Positions 19,576-30,330 of a stretch of 33,840 nucleotides of DNA are shown in pieces (positions within the stretch are counted from its first letter, which is position 1; every line of letters starts with the position of its first letter). This DNA is from Mycoplasmopsis mustelae (GTDB lineage Bacteria; Bacillota_I; Bacilli_A; Mycoplasmatales; Metamycoplasmataceae): assembly GCF_004365095.1 (NCBI RefSeq), contig NZ_SOCN01000005.1, positions 1-33,840 of the forward strand, read 5' to 3'. The notes below the pieces were generated by a model. The model had not been told where the DNA came from. It did no database searches and saw nothing but the letters and a program-made list of their open reading frames with translations. The translations under genes were made by a program, and so were the position numbers.

Positions 19576-21095
19576 TATTTATCTCCTAACATTACAGCAA
19601 TTTCATTTAGTGTATTATCTGAAATTTCAACAAATTCATGTTCGCTTTCAATTTCTCAACCTAAATTCAACAATTGCGAATATTGACGCAACGCACAAGC
19701 GAAATAAGCTTTTGCTAAACTATCATCGTAGTTTAGATCATTCATTATAGTATGGTAAGTATTTTTAGCATCCGGATCTATTTCAATTAGTTTATTTAAA
19801 AATAATAAAGCTTTTTGTTCATCTTTAATCCCTTTTAAAATGGTTCATGAGATTAATTTAGACATAAAGAGTACAAATTCTTGTGAATACAAAATAAATC
19901 CTTTTTGATTAAACATCTTGTCAATCATTTTTCCTTTATAAATTAGCAATGATGTTTCTTTATTAAAGTCATAATCTAACATCGCTAATTTAAGGTGTCT
20001 TTTATATTCTTTAAAGATTTTTCCAATATCTGCTGCAACCTTAGTAATTAAACGACTCTGCACACTTGAACCAGTTCTGGATACTGATAAATTGATATTT
20101 ATAGCAGGCAAAACTCCTTGCGAGAACAAATCAGCACTAGTTACAATTTGTCCATCAGTAATAGAAATAATATTTGAAGCAATTAATGAAGTAATGTCAC
20201 CGTCTACAGTTTGCAAAATTGGTAGTGCTGTAATAGTTTTACGACCCACAAAAGAACCGGCACGTTCAAGTAGTTGTGAATGTGAAAAGAAAGTGTCTCC
20301 AGGCATTGCTTCTTTACCAACCGGACGATCGGTTAGTAAAGCAATCTCGCGGATAATATTTGCATGTTTAGTTAAATCATCAAAAATAATTAAAACATCA
20401 TCAGTTTTAGAAATATTTTCAGCATGTGCCATACCTACATAAGGTGCTAAATATTGTTCAAAAGCACTAGTAGATGGTGCATCAATAATAATTGTATTTG
20501 CTAATGCGTTATATTGCTCTAAAGTATTATAAATCCTTGAAATAGCTTCACGTTTTTGACCAATTGCAACATAAACACATTTTACTCCGTTGCTAACTTG
20601 ATTAATAATTGTATTTAAAGCAATATGTGTTTTTCCGGTTTGACGATCCCCAATAATTAATTCACGCTGTCCTTTACCAATCGGAATTAGTAAGTCAACT
20701 GCTACTATTCCAGTAAAAAGTTGTTCATTTAAAGTTTTTACGGTGGTCAAATCGTGTGCTAATTCAAAAATTTTAGCCCCTTGTGGAGTGGGTTTCTTAA
20801 ATTTATGTGCTTGCGGTAAAATTACATTTCCATCAATATCAATAACCTTACCAAAGTATTCATCATTGGTATCCAAACGCGCTTCATCATTGTCTAAAAT
20901 CACTTCTACATTGATTTTTAAATCATGGTTTTTAGTATTTGCAATCAAGAACGCACGATCTTTAGTTGCATTAATTAACATCATTTTGCATTCAGGATTA
21001 TCTTTAAGGTGATAAAACTGTCTTTGTTTATAAGGAAATTCGCCAGAAACTTCTACTATATAATCAAAAATAGATGTAATTTTGGGATTTTGCAT
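19575..21095 (-). CDS. F1-like ATPase alpha-like subunit, type 3 cluster
   Basis: 506 residues, the usual length of F1 alpha. GIVAVDLLIPIGKGQRELIIG leads into Walker A GDRQTGKT (Lys155); VLIIFDDLTKHA, RPVGKEAMPGDTFFSHSQLLERAG and the SVSRTGSSVQSR segment with its arginine-finger region are typical of alpha, not beta. The N-terminal part is shorter and more diverged than in housekeeping AtpA. Two TGA codons read as Trp extend the protein beyond the apparent stop near 19845 and give the C-terminal helical domain. It follows the 749-residue protein with a one-base gap and overlaps the beta-like gene. In the hexamer it would hold non-catalytic nucleotide. Confidence 0.93.
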
Positions 21096-21096
21096 A

Positions 21097-23346
21097 TTAT
21101 ATTCCTTTCAATCCGATTCCTAAAAATACAGAACCAACTGCTAAAAATAACACAATTGTTATTGCAGTTATTATATAAATAGTTTTCATTTTTTTATTTT
21201 TATTTTTAAAATTAACGATATATGCCATTGCATTTGTTATACTAAATACCGCACCAATTACTAACAAAGCAATTCCAATATTTCTTAGTAATAAATCACT
21301 TTTTTTATTACGTTCATTTAAAACTGCTTGCATATTTTCATAGGCTTTAATAAAAACTTCTTTATTTTTTTCATCAGTAATGTCTTTGGGTTGTAAAACT
21401 TGATATAAAGAACGCATATTTGCCGACACTAAGCTTAATTCGGTAATATAGCTATCGTATCAATTTAAGATATTAAAGGTGCTTTGTAAGGGCTGTGAAA
21501 GTTGTTTAAGTTTATAAACATTTATTTCTAATTCTTTAAAAAATTCATTAAAGGTCTTACTACTAAAATTATTGTTTTTTAAGTTATTTTCAACGGTAGT
21601 TTTATTAATTGCTATCGATAAGAATGCTTTAGCACGCAATAAAAGCTTTTCAAATGCTTGTGATAAAGTTGCGTAATAACCTGTTTCTTGAATTCTTGCT
21701 GTTTTTAAATTAGTTAGAACATAAGCTAAAAAAGTATTTTGTGATCTTTGATTAATAGCAGACTTTTCAGTTAAATCAACATCACTAGAAATTTTATTTG
21801 CATACTCATTAATTATATTTTGTTGTGAATCTATAAAGGTTTTTTTGTCATTAGAATAGTTAGTAGCTACAGTAACCATACCAAATAATGCTTTAGTTAT
21901 ATCTTGATGTTGTAAATCATCATAATTTAGTTTATCATCAATACCTAAAGCTGTATATAACCTACCAAAAGCATTTTGCAGTGCTTGATTTTGTTGTTGA
22001 TATAAAAATTCAAAACGCTTAGTTAGTTCATCATTATCTCAACTAAAACCTTCCGGCCCAATCGGTGAACTACGATGGTTTCCGTTAATTCTATCTACAA
22101 TTTCAATTGTCGGAACTAGTTGGTTTTTTAAGAGTTTTTTTGCCTTACTTCCATCCGGTTGTGTAACTTCTAATTCAGTATCTTCTAATTGTAGATCAGT
22201 AATTTTATATTCATATCTAGTGTTAATCGGGTTAGCAAAGAAAAAAATCTTTTCTCTAACTTCGGGTGTTGAAACATCTCAAAGTTGTTTTACTTGTGTT
22301 GTTGTCATTTTTGCATATTGATATGAAATATTTGGGATAAGTGTAGGTAATTTTTGAATTTGTTGTTCCGGCGGAATATATTCAATTGGTTTATCTACAG
22401 ACGGTAAACCTGGAGTACTTGGATTGTCTGGCTTCTTTTTATCTGGTTGTTTTTGCTGTTGCTGTTGTTGTTGTTGTTCAGTAGTTATTTCTTGGTTTGC
22501 CTTTAGATCAAATGCCGTAAATCTTGGCTTAATCTTATCAATAAAGTAATCTTTTCAACTTTTATATCCTTTAGGGTTTGAAATTTTATAATTACCTTTG
22601 TCAAAAGTTAAATTAAAATCTTTTTGATAAATTGTTATATCATTTGTATCATAGAAAACTTGTTGTAAATTTTTAAATAAAAGATCGCCATATTTGACTA
22701 AATATTGATCTAACTCATCTTTCTTGATTGCATTAACTGTATTTTCTTCATTAAATTTAATTTCAGATTTTTTATCTGTTTTTAAAGCATTTATGTAGTC
22801 AGTATTTGATGTAGTTCCTAAAGAAACATTGTTATAAGTTTGTCCGTTAAAAGTAACATTACCTTTATTAATTTTTTCATCTTGAGAAATTATTTTTGGA
22901 AAAATTGTATCGATTCCAAAGTCTTTACTATTTTCAGCAATCTTAGTTTTATTAGTTTGCAAAAAATCTAAAAATTGGTTTAAATATGTTTCTTTTGAAA
23001 TTTGTGTTAATAAGCCTTCATTATCGGTTGGCTTAGCATTATCCTTATTTACTTGTAGTTTTTCTAATTCATTTTTCAAATTAGCTATGATTGTATCAAT
23101 AACCGAAGCTAAGGTTATTTTGATTTTATCTTTCGCTATCTTTGCAAAATCCTTAAAATTTGGTGCTACCGTAGGTTTGGGTTTGTCGGGTTGCTTTGGA
23201 TCTGGTTTTTCAGGGTTATTAGGTGTACTATCAGCCTTATTGATATTTACTTGTGTTGTTATTTGCATTGATAAAGCAACAATTGGACTGGCAGTTACAG
23301 AAATCAAAGAGATACATTTTAGTAATTTTTTAACTTTTCTACTCAT
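21097..23346 (-). CDS. 749-residue membrane-anchored exported protein of the F1-like operon
   Basis: A large protein with an N-terminal hydrophobic signal (MSRKVKKLLKCISLIS...) lacking a lipobox, then a Pro/Lys-rich spacer (about 38-60), a soluble region, a Gln-tract plus Pro-rich linker (about 290-320), a long helical domain, and two hydrophobic helices at the C-terminus (about 690-710 and 722-745). Most of it should face outward. I chose ATG 23346 over 23352 because GAAAGGG lies six bases before the first and directly abuts the second. Four in-frame TGA codons are Trp. It overlaps the epsilon-like gene by eight bases and leads into alpha-like. It belongs to the type 3 cluster by position and may couple the cytoplasmic ATPase to surface proteins; that is inference. 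No motif gives its activity. Confidence 0.85.
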
Positions 23347-23791
23347 AAGCATCCCTTTCTTTAATATTTAACAACTGTTTTAATTCTAGTTCATAAAGTT
23401 CATTATGTAAATCTTCTAGTAAAATAGTTTCATCAACACTTAAACCAACATATTGCATTGCTTTTAGTTTAAACATTTGATCTTTTATTTCATTAATGTA
23501 TTGTTTATAATTTTGTTTTTCTTTGCTTTGTTTATAAAAGTGAATATCAGAAAGCGATTTAACAATAATTTCATTTTCTTTACTTACGATAATAACATTT
23601 TTTAAAAACATAAAAAAGGTATTTTTGTTATTGTTATGCACAAATTTCACTAGCATTCTTGGAAAAGCAGTAATTGAATTAGTTTGTATTTTAATTCAAT
23701 TATTTTCGTTATAATGATTGATAAATAAGCTATATTCTTTTAAACTAAGGGACTTATTATCTAAAAACGACATCGTTAGGGTTTTAGTCAT
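23339..23791 (-). CDS. epsilon-like subunit of the F1-like ATPase (predicted)
   Basis: A 150-residue protein in the position after the gamma-like gene. The first ~90 residues (MTKTLTMSFLDNKSLSLKEY to IIVKSLSDIHFYKQ) follow the beta-sandwich pattern of F1 epsilon: an initial strand, an exposed loop, and a late hydrophobic strand pair FFMFLKNVIIVSKENEIIVKS. The remaining ~60 residues form charged helices. Identity to true epsilon is weak; the call rests on pattern, length and gene order. ATG 23791 lies within the gamma-like stop (ATGACTAA, eight-base overlap) with GAGGAAA ahead of it. One TGA is Trp. Confidence 0.6.
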
Positions 23792-24707
23792 TGTTTTCCT
23801 CAAAAATAGTTTTCTTTTTCTTGGTTAATAACACAATTTCTTCAATCTGCTTTTCTTGTTTCACACGATTAATACGTTTAGATACTTTTAAAATTTCTTC
23901 ATCCAATTGCTTACTTTTTTTGTTTGCCGCAACTAAAGCGTTTTTTGCATTATAAAATGAGGATTCAATAATTAACGAGTTAATTGCATTTTCTATAAAA
24001 ATTGAAACTTGATTATCTATAAACCCTTCAATATTAGGATGAATTTTATAATCTTGAATAACTTTATCAAACTCATTTTCTAAGTCGATATGAAGTAATT
24101 TATCAACATCAAAATTGCTAATAGGTAAAATTGTAAAAGCTTCTTTATAGTTTTTATTAGAGTTTATAACAAAATGTACTCTAGTATAATCGCTGTCTAA
24201 ATATAAAATTTTAGTAAGTTGAGTTAAGATTTTAGCTAAATTTGGTACGGCTGAATTTTTAAAGGTTTTAATTACATTTAAATTATTTTGTTTTGCAAAT
24301 GAAATAGCACGATTTCCAATTAAAATGAAATCAACATTTTTATTGGTTATATTTTCTAAAATAACTTTTTCATAACGGCTATATGAATCGGTTCCATATT
24401 TTTGTTCTTCAGTTAGATAAATATAAAGTTCTTTTTCTTTTGAAATTAGGTTTTTGAGTTTTTGTGATTTAGTTAAATTTCTAAACTTTTTCAAAAAGGT
24501 ATTTTCTTCAATAAAGTTATTTTTTATGTGATATTTGTTTTTTAATGCATTCATCAATTGCACATTTAATAAAGCATTATCAACATAAAATGTTAATTTA
24601 CGTGTTAATTTCATAATTGAAATTAACAAAATATTTTTATCATTATTAACCTTAATTTTGATGTTTTCAAGGTTGTTTTTCTTTTGAATAATATCTTTTA
24701 AATGCAT
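23784..24707 (-). CDS. gamma-like (rotor) subunit of the F1-like ATPase
   Basis: A 307-residue protein whose two ends match F1 gamma. The start MHLKDIIQKKNNLENIKIKV is the N-terminal coiled-coil helix. The end reads SSFYNAKNALVAANKKSKQL and RINRVKQEKQIEEIVLLT, which aligns with the conserved C-terminal gamma helix (usually S..AR..AM..AT.NA... .YN..RQ..IT.E..EIV). The middle is a Rossmann-like domain with FILIGNRAISFAKQNN. Start at ATG 24707, one base after the preceding stop; an upstream TTG at 24737 lies inside the neighbour. This would be the rotating shaft inside the alpha/beta hexamer. It overlaps epsilon-like by eight bases. Confidence 0.78.
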   Translation of the reverse strand: MHLKDIIQKKNNLENIKIKVNNDKNILLISIMKLTRKLTFYVDNALLNVQLMNALKNKYHIKNNFIEENTFLKKFRNLTKSQKLKNLISKEKELYIYLTEEQKYGTDSYSRYEKVILENITNKNVDFILIGNRAISFAKQNNLNVIKTFKNSAVPNLAKILTQLTKILYLDSDYTRVHFVINSNKNYKEAFTILPISNFDVDKLLHIDLENEFDKVIQDYKIHPNIEGFIDNQVSIFIENAINSLIIESSFYNAKNALVAANKKSKQLDEEILKVSKRINRVKQEKQIEEIVLLTKKKKTIFEENND

Positions 24708-24708
24708 T

Positions 24709-25305
24709 TTAAATTTCTGTGGCTCACACTTTATCAAAGAAAATTTTTAAGGTTTGACTTTGTTTAGAAACAAAAATTAAAGTATTTGGAATGAGTTCAA
24801 CAGCATATCCTTTTTGTAAGAGTTCTAAAAGTTGTTGGTTGATCATATTAACTAAATCTATGTATTTTTGATTGTGACTTTGCGGAAGTAAATCTGAGTT
24901 AAGGGTAATTTCAGTTGTTGAATCGCTTTCGCTTTGCTCAAGGTTATAAAAATCTACTTCTGTTTCTGTTTTTGGTTTTAAATCTGTGGTAAAGACTTCT
25001 GCATAATTATTCGATGATTGATTTTTAGTTAGCATTGGAATTAAAAGTTTTTGACTATATTTTAAGTTTAAATTAAATGTAATAACAAATAAGTCAAAAA
25101 GTAAATCCTGGTGTTTTGCTAATGCATTATTTAACTTGGCATTAAATTCTTTATATTCTTCAGAATTAAAACTAGAATTCAATTTTAACAACACTGAAGC
25201 AAAAAACTTTTTATTCGAAACATAAAACTGCGAATTTTTAATATATTTATAATCATGATATAAATCTAATAACTGCTGTGTTTCTTTAATTTCTTTTTTA
25301 GACAT
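24709..25305 (-). CDS. hypothetical protein of the F1-like operon
   Basis: A 198-residue soluble protein I do not recognise. The first half is helical (KETQQLLDLYHDYKYIKNSQ, later LLFDLFVITFNLNLKYSQKL), the middle is Ser/Thr/Glu-rich and probably flexible, and the end (YIDLVNMINQQLLELLQKGY to TLKIFFDKVWATEI) looks like a small alpha/beta element. TGA near the end is Trp, adding WATEI beyond the apparent stop. AAGGAG precedes the ATG by five bases. Placed between the polytopic protein and gamma-like, it might take the role of a stalk or delta-like subunit; there is no sequence proof. Confidence 0.75.
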
Positions 25306-25307
25306 TT

Positions 25308-26861
25308 TTACTCCTTAGATTTTTTATTTAATCAATCAATTTTTTGTAGTGAAATAAAGGTAATACTTAATGCAGATAAATAAAACAATGCAACAAAAAC
25401 AAAATTGATAATAGTGATAATTTTAAGCAGTGAAATCGGGGTAGGTGTTGAAACTAATAAGAAGTTATCTTGTGCAATCAAAATATGATTTAAAGCATAT
25501 AAGAATAACAAAATGGAATGCAATGAAATTGCAATAATAATCATATAAGAAGTTCAGGTTTTAATAGTTTTAACGCGTTTAACATAGTGAATGTAAATAA
25601 TGACAGATAATAACACACTACTAAAAGTATTATAAACATAATCACTTGGATTTTTAATGACAAAAATAGAAACCATCATCAACACTCATAATAAAGTTTG
25701 TGCTAAAGACATATATATAGTTAATAATGTATTGTTTTTATTTCTTGCATACATGAATTCAACTAATACAAAATATAAAATCACAATAATAAGCGCAACC
25801 ACAATAAAGAGAACGTAAAAGTAATTATATGTTTCTTTTTGACCAATGGTTGGTGTTAAATTACGCACATCAATAGTCATTACTTTGATAAAAGTAATTA
25901 ATAGCATAATTAAGAGCGCTAAATGTAAGACATATTTATCTTTGGATGAATTTTTTGTAATTTGACTTTCCACTATTTTAAAAACTTTTTTAATATTTGC
26001 TCCAAAAATTAAAAGTCCAACTAAAACAAAAAATAGAATAATCAAGGATAAATTTAATATTGTTTTTTGATTAAATAAGTTTTCTACTTTATTTCAATAT
26101 CAATTTCCATCAAATAAGAATGTATTAGGATGAGCTTTTACATCTGAAGCAGAAATTCAAATAAAGATGTTAGTTAAACAAAAGATTAATAAGGCAGTAT
26201 GTGAGAAAATTTGTACTAATAAATGTCAAACAGATCCATATAAAAGTGGTTCTGATTGTCTTTTATAAATATGATTGTAGATTTCAAATGATGTATTTAA
26301 AAGAAATAATGGAATTAAAATATAAAACAATTGGTTTGCATCTACGGCAGTAATTAATTTTTGGGTTGCAACTTGGGTTGTGGTTACTAGACCGGTTTCA
26401 TTGTTAATGCTTTGAATTTCTTTTGTTTGATTAGTAGTAATAAAAAAGAACAACAAGATCACACAAGAGAGTGCGAGTGCAAAATATAAGATATAAAAAT
26501 ATAAATATTTATTGATCTTTTCTTTTTGAGTCTCGATGTTTTTAAAGTTTTTAAACACAGCATAAAAAAATGTAAAAACTAGCGGACTAAACCGTAAAAT
26601 TATGGTGGCATTTTGTTGTCTTAGTTCGGTGTTTTCAAAATCAAACAAGAATGTTAAAGGTTTATTAGCATTATCTGTGGCCAAGAGTTGTGTTGGAAAT
26701 ATTGAACGATCTAACAAAATTAGCACAACCAACATTGCTATAACAAAAAATACTACTAATAAATATTTATAAATAACGCTTCATAAACTTTGTGATTTTG
26801 AGGCTAAATGCAAGCTATAGTCATCATAAATGCGCTTATTTTCTATAATTTTTGATTTCAT
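25308..26861 (-). CDS. polytopic membrane protein of the F1-like operon
   Basis: A 517-residue very hydrophobic protein with roughly ten or more membrane segments, starting after a charged N-terminus (MKSKIIENKRIYDDYSLHLA). Only short loops separate most helices; one longer loop follows the first helix (DRSIFPTQLLATDNANKP). It resembles no transporter family I can name, and I see no F0 a-subunit Arg motif. AAGGAAG precedes the ATG at 26861; several TGA codons are Trp. It lies eight bases after the protease gene and two bases before the next. As the only polytopic protein in the cluster it is the best candidate for the membrane 'X0' part of the complex (inference). Confidence 0.82.
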
Positions 26862-26869
26862 AAACTTCC

Positions 26870-29767
26870 TTATTTTTGTTTATTGACAATATCTGTAAAT
26901 TTAAAATCATTTGGTATTTGTTGTTCGGTAAATCCATTTGGAAATAAATAGGTTTTGGTTGCTTGGTTACTCTTAGAAGCTAAAGTTTGCATTGCTTGAC
27001 GGTATGAATTTTTTTGATCTTTACCACCACCATAAATTAAATCATATTGAGGGAGATTATAATTACCAAATAAACCTCGGTAATCATACCCTTCAGAACG
27101 GAACGCAGCAATTAACCCAGTACGCGCTGTGGTATTTGAAAAATGATAAATTCCAACTAATTTATTATCTTGATTACGAACACTTGATCCGGACGCTCCA
27201 CCACCAGGGGAATATCATCTTGGTAGATATTCTAGACCAAAGTTAATATATTTTTTATTATCATCAGATTGATATAGATTATCTAGTGGATTTGTGGTAT
27301 TCTTATTTGTTAAAACTGGAACAGCAATAAATGCATCAGTAATACCGGGTTTGTAGGCAAATGAACGATATCCTAAATTATATGATAAAAAATTTCCACG
27401 ATTGAGTTTTTGATATACGCTTGAATTTTTATCATTTAAATCTGAATTTGTAAATTGAGTATCATAAAATTCTGCATCAGCATTGGTTCAAATGGTTTTA
27501 TAATATTTTTCAACTGCAATTTGGTCTGCATCGATATATTGATCTAAGAAATAATCTCTTCATTGACCCGAATTGGCAGCCGGATATCCTAAAATAAAGA
27601 GTTGATCAATACCATTTAAAGCAGATGCTAGTGGATAATCTATTTTTTGATAATCTTTTAAATAAGAATTTGAAAGGAATTTAACTTTTTTATTTTCTGG
27701 TCAATCTTTATAATCATTCGTTACTAATTTAGCCAAATCTTGACTAGCAGATGCTGAATTATTTGATGCATTTGCAATATCAGTTACTTTGGAAAAATCA
27801 ATTTCTAAAACCGCAAAATCAGCAAATTCTTCTGCATCGTTATAAAGTTGTTTTTGTTTAGCAGCTAAAAAATCAGCCGGTTTACTTTTTAAAAAGTCTC
27901 TGGCATCAAAAGCACGAGAAATGGAATTCGGATTTAATGCAAAGTTTTGAAAAAGTTTTTCCTTATCATTAAAGTTATTTAAACCAACTAATTTCAGTTT
28001 TTTTAGTAATGGTTCAGCTTCTTTTCTTAATCTAGTTACTGAATAAGAACTAAATAAACCTGGTTTAATTGCATCAGCTACGTGTAAGTTAGTTCCAAAA
28101 TAGAATTTAGTAGGATATGAATTATCATTTGATAATTCATAATCCATAATTCACATTGTTCCACTAATATTATCAAAACTTCCATAACTATTTGCTAATA
28201 ATTCAAACTGATTATTGTTCTTTTGAATTAAATTAATAGTTCTGGTTTTTACATCTTGTGATAAATCAGAAGCATTTACAGCTGCTATTTTTTGATTTTT
28301 ATAATCTTGATTATATTTCACGTAAAAATCACCCGCTGCATTTTCGCCGTTTTCTTTAACTAATGTTTCATATGTACGATTTTTTAATTCTGCTAACACA
28401 GAAACATCAGTAGTTTTTTCCAGGGTATTTAAAAGTTCGCTTTTGGTTTTGGAATCTTTGATATGTTCGATAAATTTCTTTAATTCGACACCTTCAGTGT
28501 TTTTAAGTAGTTCTTTTACTTTATTTTGAACCGCTTTATCAGGTGAGATTAAATAATTGTTAATGTTAATTGAAAAAGATTGTTTAGCTATATCGATATA
28601 TTTTTCATTGGTTAATAAACGAGCTAACCCTTGGTATTTATTTACATCAGTTTTGCCAAAAGTATCTGCTCATGACGGTATGGTACCATTAGAACCTTGG
28701 TTAATAACTAATCCATCTACACTTCCATCATTTTTGTAAACTGGAGTAGAAAATCCTTTATAAACTGAACTATCATAATCACTAACACCAACTTCTTTCG
28801 CTTTAGCATTAAATTTTTGAATTTCTTCATCGGTTACATTTTTAAATGCTCCATCACGAAAACTTTTTCAATCCGATCCTAAGAAACGTTTTCTAGCTTC
28901 GACATATCCAGTATTATCGTTTTGATATCTTTGTTCTTGATTCATTTTGATATACTCTAAAACCTTATCGCCACTAGGAGTAGATGGAGTTATGAAATTA
29001 TTGGTCTCTTTTTTTAAACCAGTAATTCTATAGTTTTTACTTATATTGGTGTTAGTTGTTGGATTTGTAAATGTAACAAAAATATCTATCGCGCCTTGTG
29101 CTTGTGAATCTTGTTCATTGTTATTTATATAATTGATATTAGTTAATTGCGCTTTAAATTTACCTGTAAATCCTGGCTTAACTTTAATACCATATTCACC
29201 TTGATTTTCTAAAACATATTTTGCTGTAGTTTGTGATCTATCTGCATTACGAAATCCGTTGATTTGCGCTAAACTAAATTCATTGCCTTCGGTAACCTTA
29301 TCAATTAATGCTCTAAATTGATTATCAGAAGTTATTTTTTCATCACCAGTTAATGGTGATTGATTCTTATAATCTTCTTTAATTTGCGCAATAATATTTT
29401 CTAAGGCTTCTTTTGTAATTGCGCTATTAATTTGGTTTTGATAATCTTTCTTATCTCTTAATGTATCTAACTCATCTTTTGCTTGTTGTTTTAATACAGC
29501 AAGCGGATTTTGTTGTTGTAAAAGTTGTTGTATTTTAGTAATTACTACATCTAATTCAGTAGCAGTTCGAGCTTGTGCTAATTGCTTGGTTAAATTAGTT
29601 TTATCACCTTGAATTTGGTTTAAGAGACTTTGTGCATTCTCTTTCTTAGTAGCAAATTCATCTTTTTTCTCTTGAGTTTTAGCAGTTTGTCCACAAGCTA
29701 CTACCGCTATAGTTGTAGCAGACAACAAAGACATAGATAAAAATGCTTTTATTTTTTTGCTTTTCAT
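26870..29767 (-). CDS. MIP-like immunoglobulin-protease lipoprotein (DUF31 serine peptidase)
   Basis: A 965-residue lipoprotein. The signal peptide ends in VVAC (Cys26). Residues ~30-140 are Gln/Lys-rich coiled coil. The C-terminal half is a trypsin-like domain of the mycoplasma DUF31/MIP family: GTNLHVADA with His562, DFAVLEIDF (Asp near 650) and PGGGASGSSV with the likely nucleophile Ser859. All three catalytic positions are present, so the protease should be active. MIP proteins cut the VH region off antibodies captured by a partner, MIB; DUF31 paralogues of unknown target also exist. GAGGAGGAATT precedes the ATG. Several TGA codons give Trp. It is the first gene of the F1-like operon. No MIB gene is next to it in this window. 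Confidence 0.87.
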
Positions 29768-29867
29768 AATTCCTCCTCATTTTTTTGGATAACTATCTTC
29801 TCAATATTATGAAAATTGATTAAAGAAAAACACAACGCTAAGTTGTTTATTCACTTGTTAAATTATC

Positions 29868-29890
29868 AAAAAGTCAATTATTGACTTTTT
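29868..29890. terminator. hairpin upstream of the protease gene
   Basis: AAAAAGTCAA and TTGACTTTTT form a perfect ten-pair stem around TTA. On the minus strand it lies about 100 bases before the protease start and is followed by TTTTTGATAATTT, so it could be an attenuator in the operon leader. It could also be a terminator for an unrecognised plus-strand RNA. Confidence 0.5.
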
Positions 29891-29943
29891 CAAAAGTATA
29901 ACTCACATCCATTGGAACCTCTTCACAAAAATTTATATATTAT

Positions 29944-29964
29944 ATTATATATATATATATATAT
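29944..29964. repeat. (TA)10 microsatellite upstream of the F1-like operon
   Basis: Ten TA units plus a T lie about 180 bases upstream of the protease gene, preceded by imperfect TATATTATAT runs. Dinucleotide tracts of this length are slippage-prone. It falls in the only long intergenic gap (29768-30330) between the operon and the divergent membrane-protein gene. Confidence 0.75.
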
Positions 29965-30234
29965 GGAAATAAAGTGAAAACATTAGTTTTTTAATAAATA
30001 TTTCACATTTTTTCCATATTACTAAGATAAAAGGGGTCTTATGTAAATTTATAAAACTTAAATACAAATATTATCTTAATTTTTATATAATTTATATAAC
30101 AAAAAGGAACAAAATTATTAACAAAAGATGAATATTGAAAATTGTGATTATATCCGATTATCAACAATCTTGACTATTAAAAGTGCGTATTTTCTTATGG
30201 TTAACTGTATCAAAAAAATGATCTGAGTGTTTTT

Positions 30235-30292
30235 AAAGCCTGGTGGTATAGCTTAGGAAAAGATTGCTAACATAATATTACGGCTTTTATTT
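30235..30292 (+). ncRNA. candidate structured RNA or leader upstream of the 249-aa protein
   Basis: AAAGCC (30235-30240) pairs with GGCTTT (30282-30287). Inside it GTGGTAT (30243-30249) pairs with ATATTAC (30275-30281) using two G-T pairs, and AGC (30250-30252) with GCT (30266-30268). The outer stem is followed by TATTT. The element sits about 40 bases before the next start codon. Short ORFs of up to 43 residues cross the interval 30110-30260, but none has a proper ribosome binding site. The class is unknown; a terminator or attenuator is the simplest reading. Confidence 0.35.
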
Positions 30293-30330
30293 GGTAAAGA
30301 TTTTATATGATTTATTAGGAAGGAATTTAA

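Noticed and set aside
20092-20442. Plus-strand open frame inside the alpha-like gene
   Set aside because: The antisense shadow of a strongly conserved ATPase gene, with no Shine-Dalgarno and no family resemblance. Similar antisense frames in beta-like, gyrB and DUF2130 were dropped for the same reason.
23344-23352. Upstream ATG at 23352 as the start of the 749-residue protein
   Set aside because: The GAAAGGG ribosome site abuts this ATG with no spacing, whereas ATG 23346 has a normal six-base spacing.
26992-27246. Plus-strand 84-residue frame within the protease gene
   Set aside because: It lies opposite the catalytic PGGGASGSS segment, which fixes the minus strand as coding.
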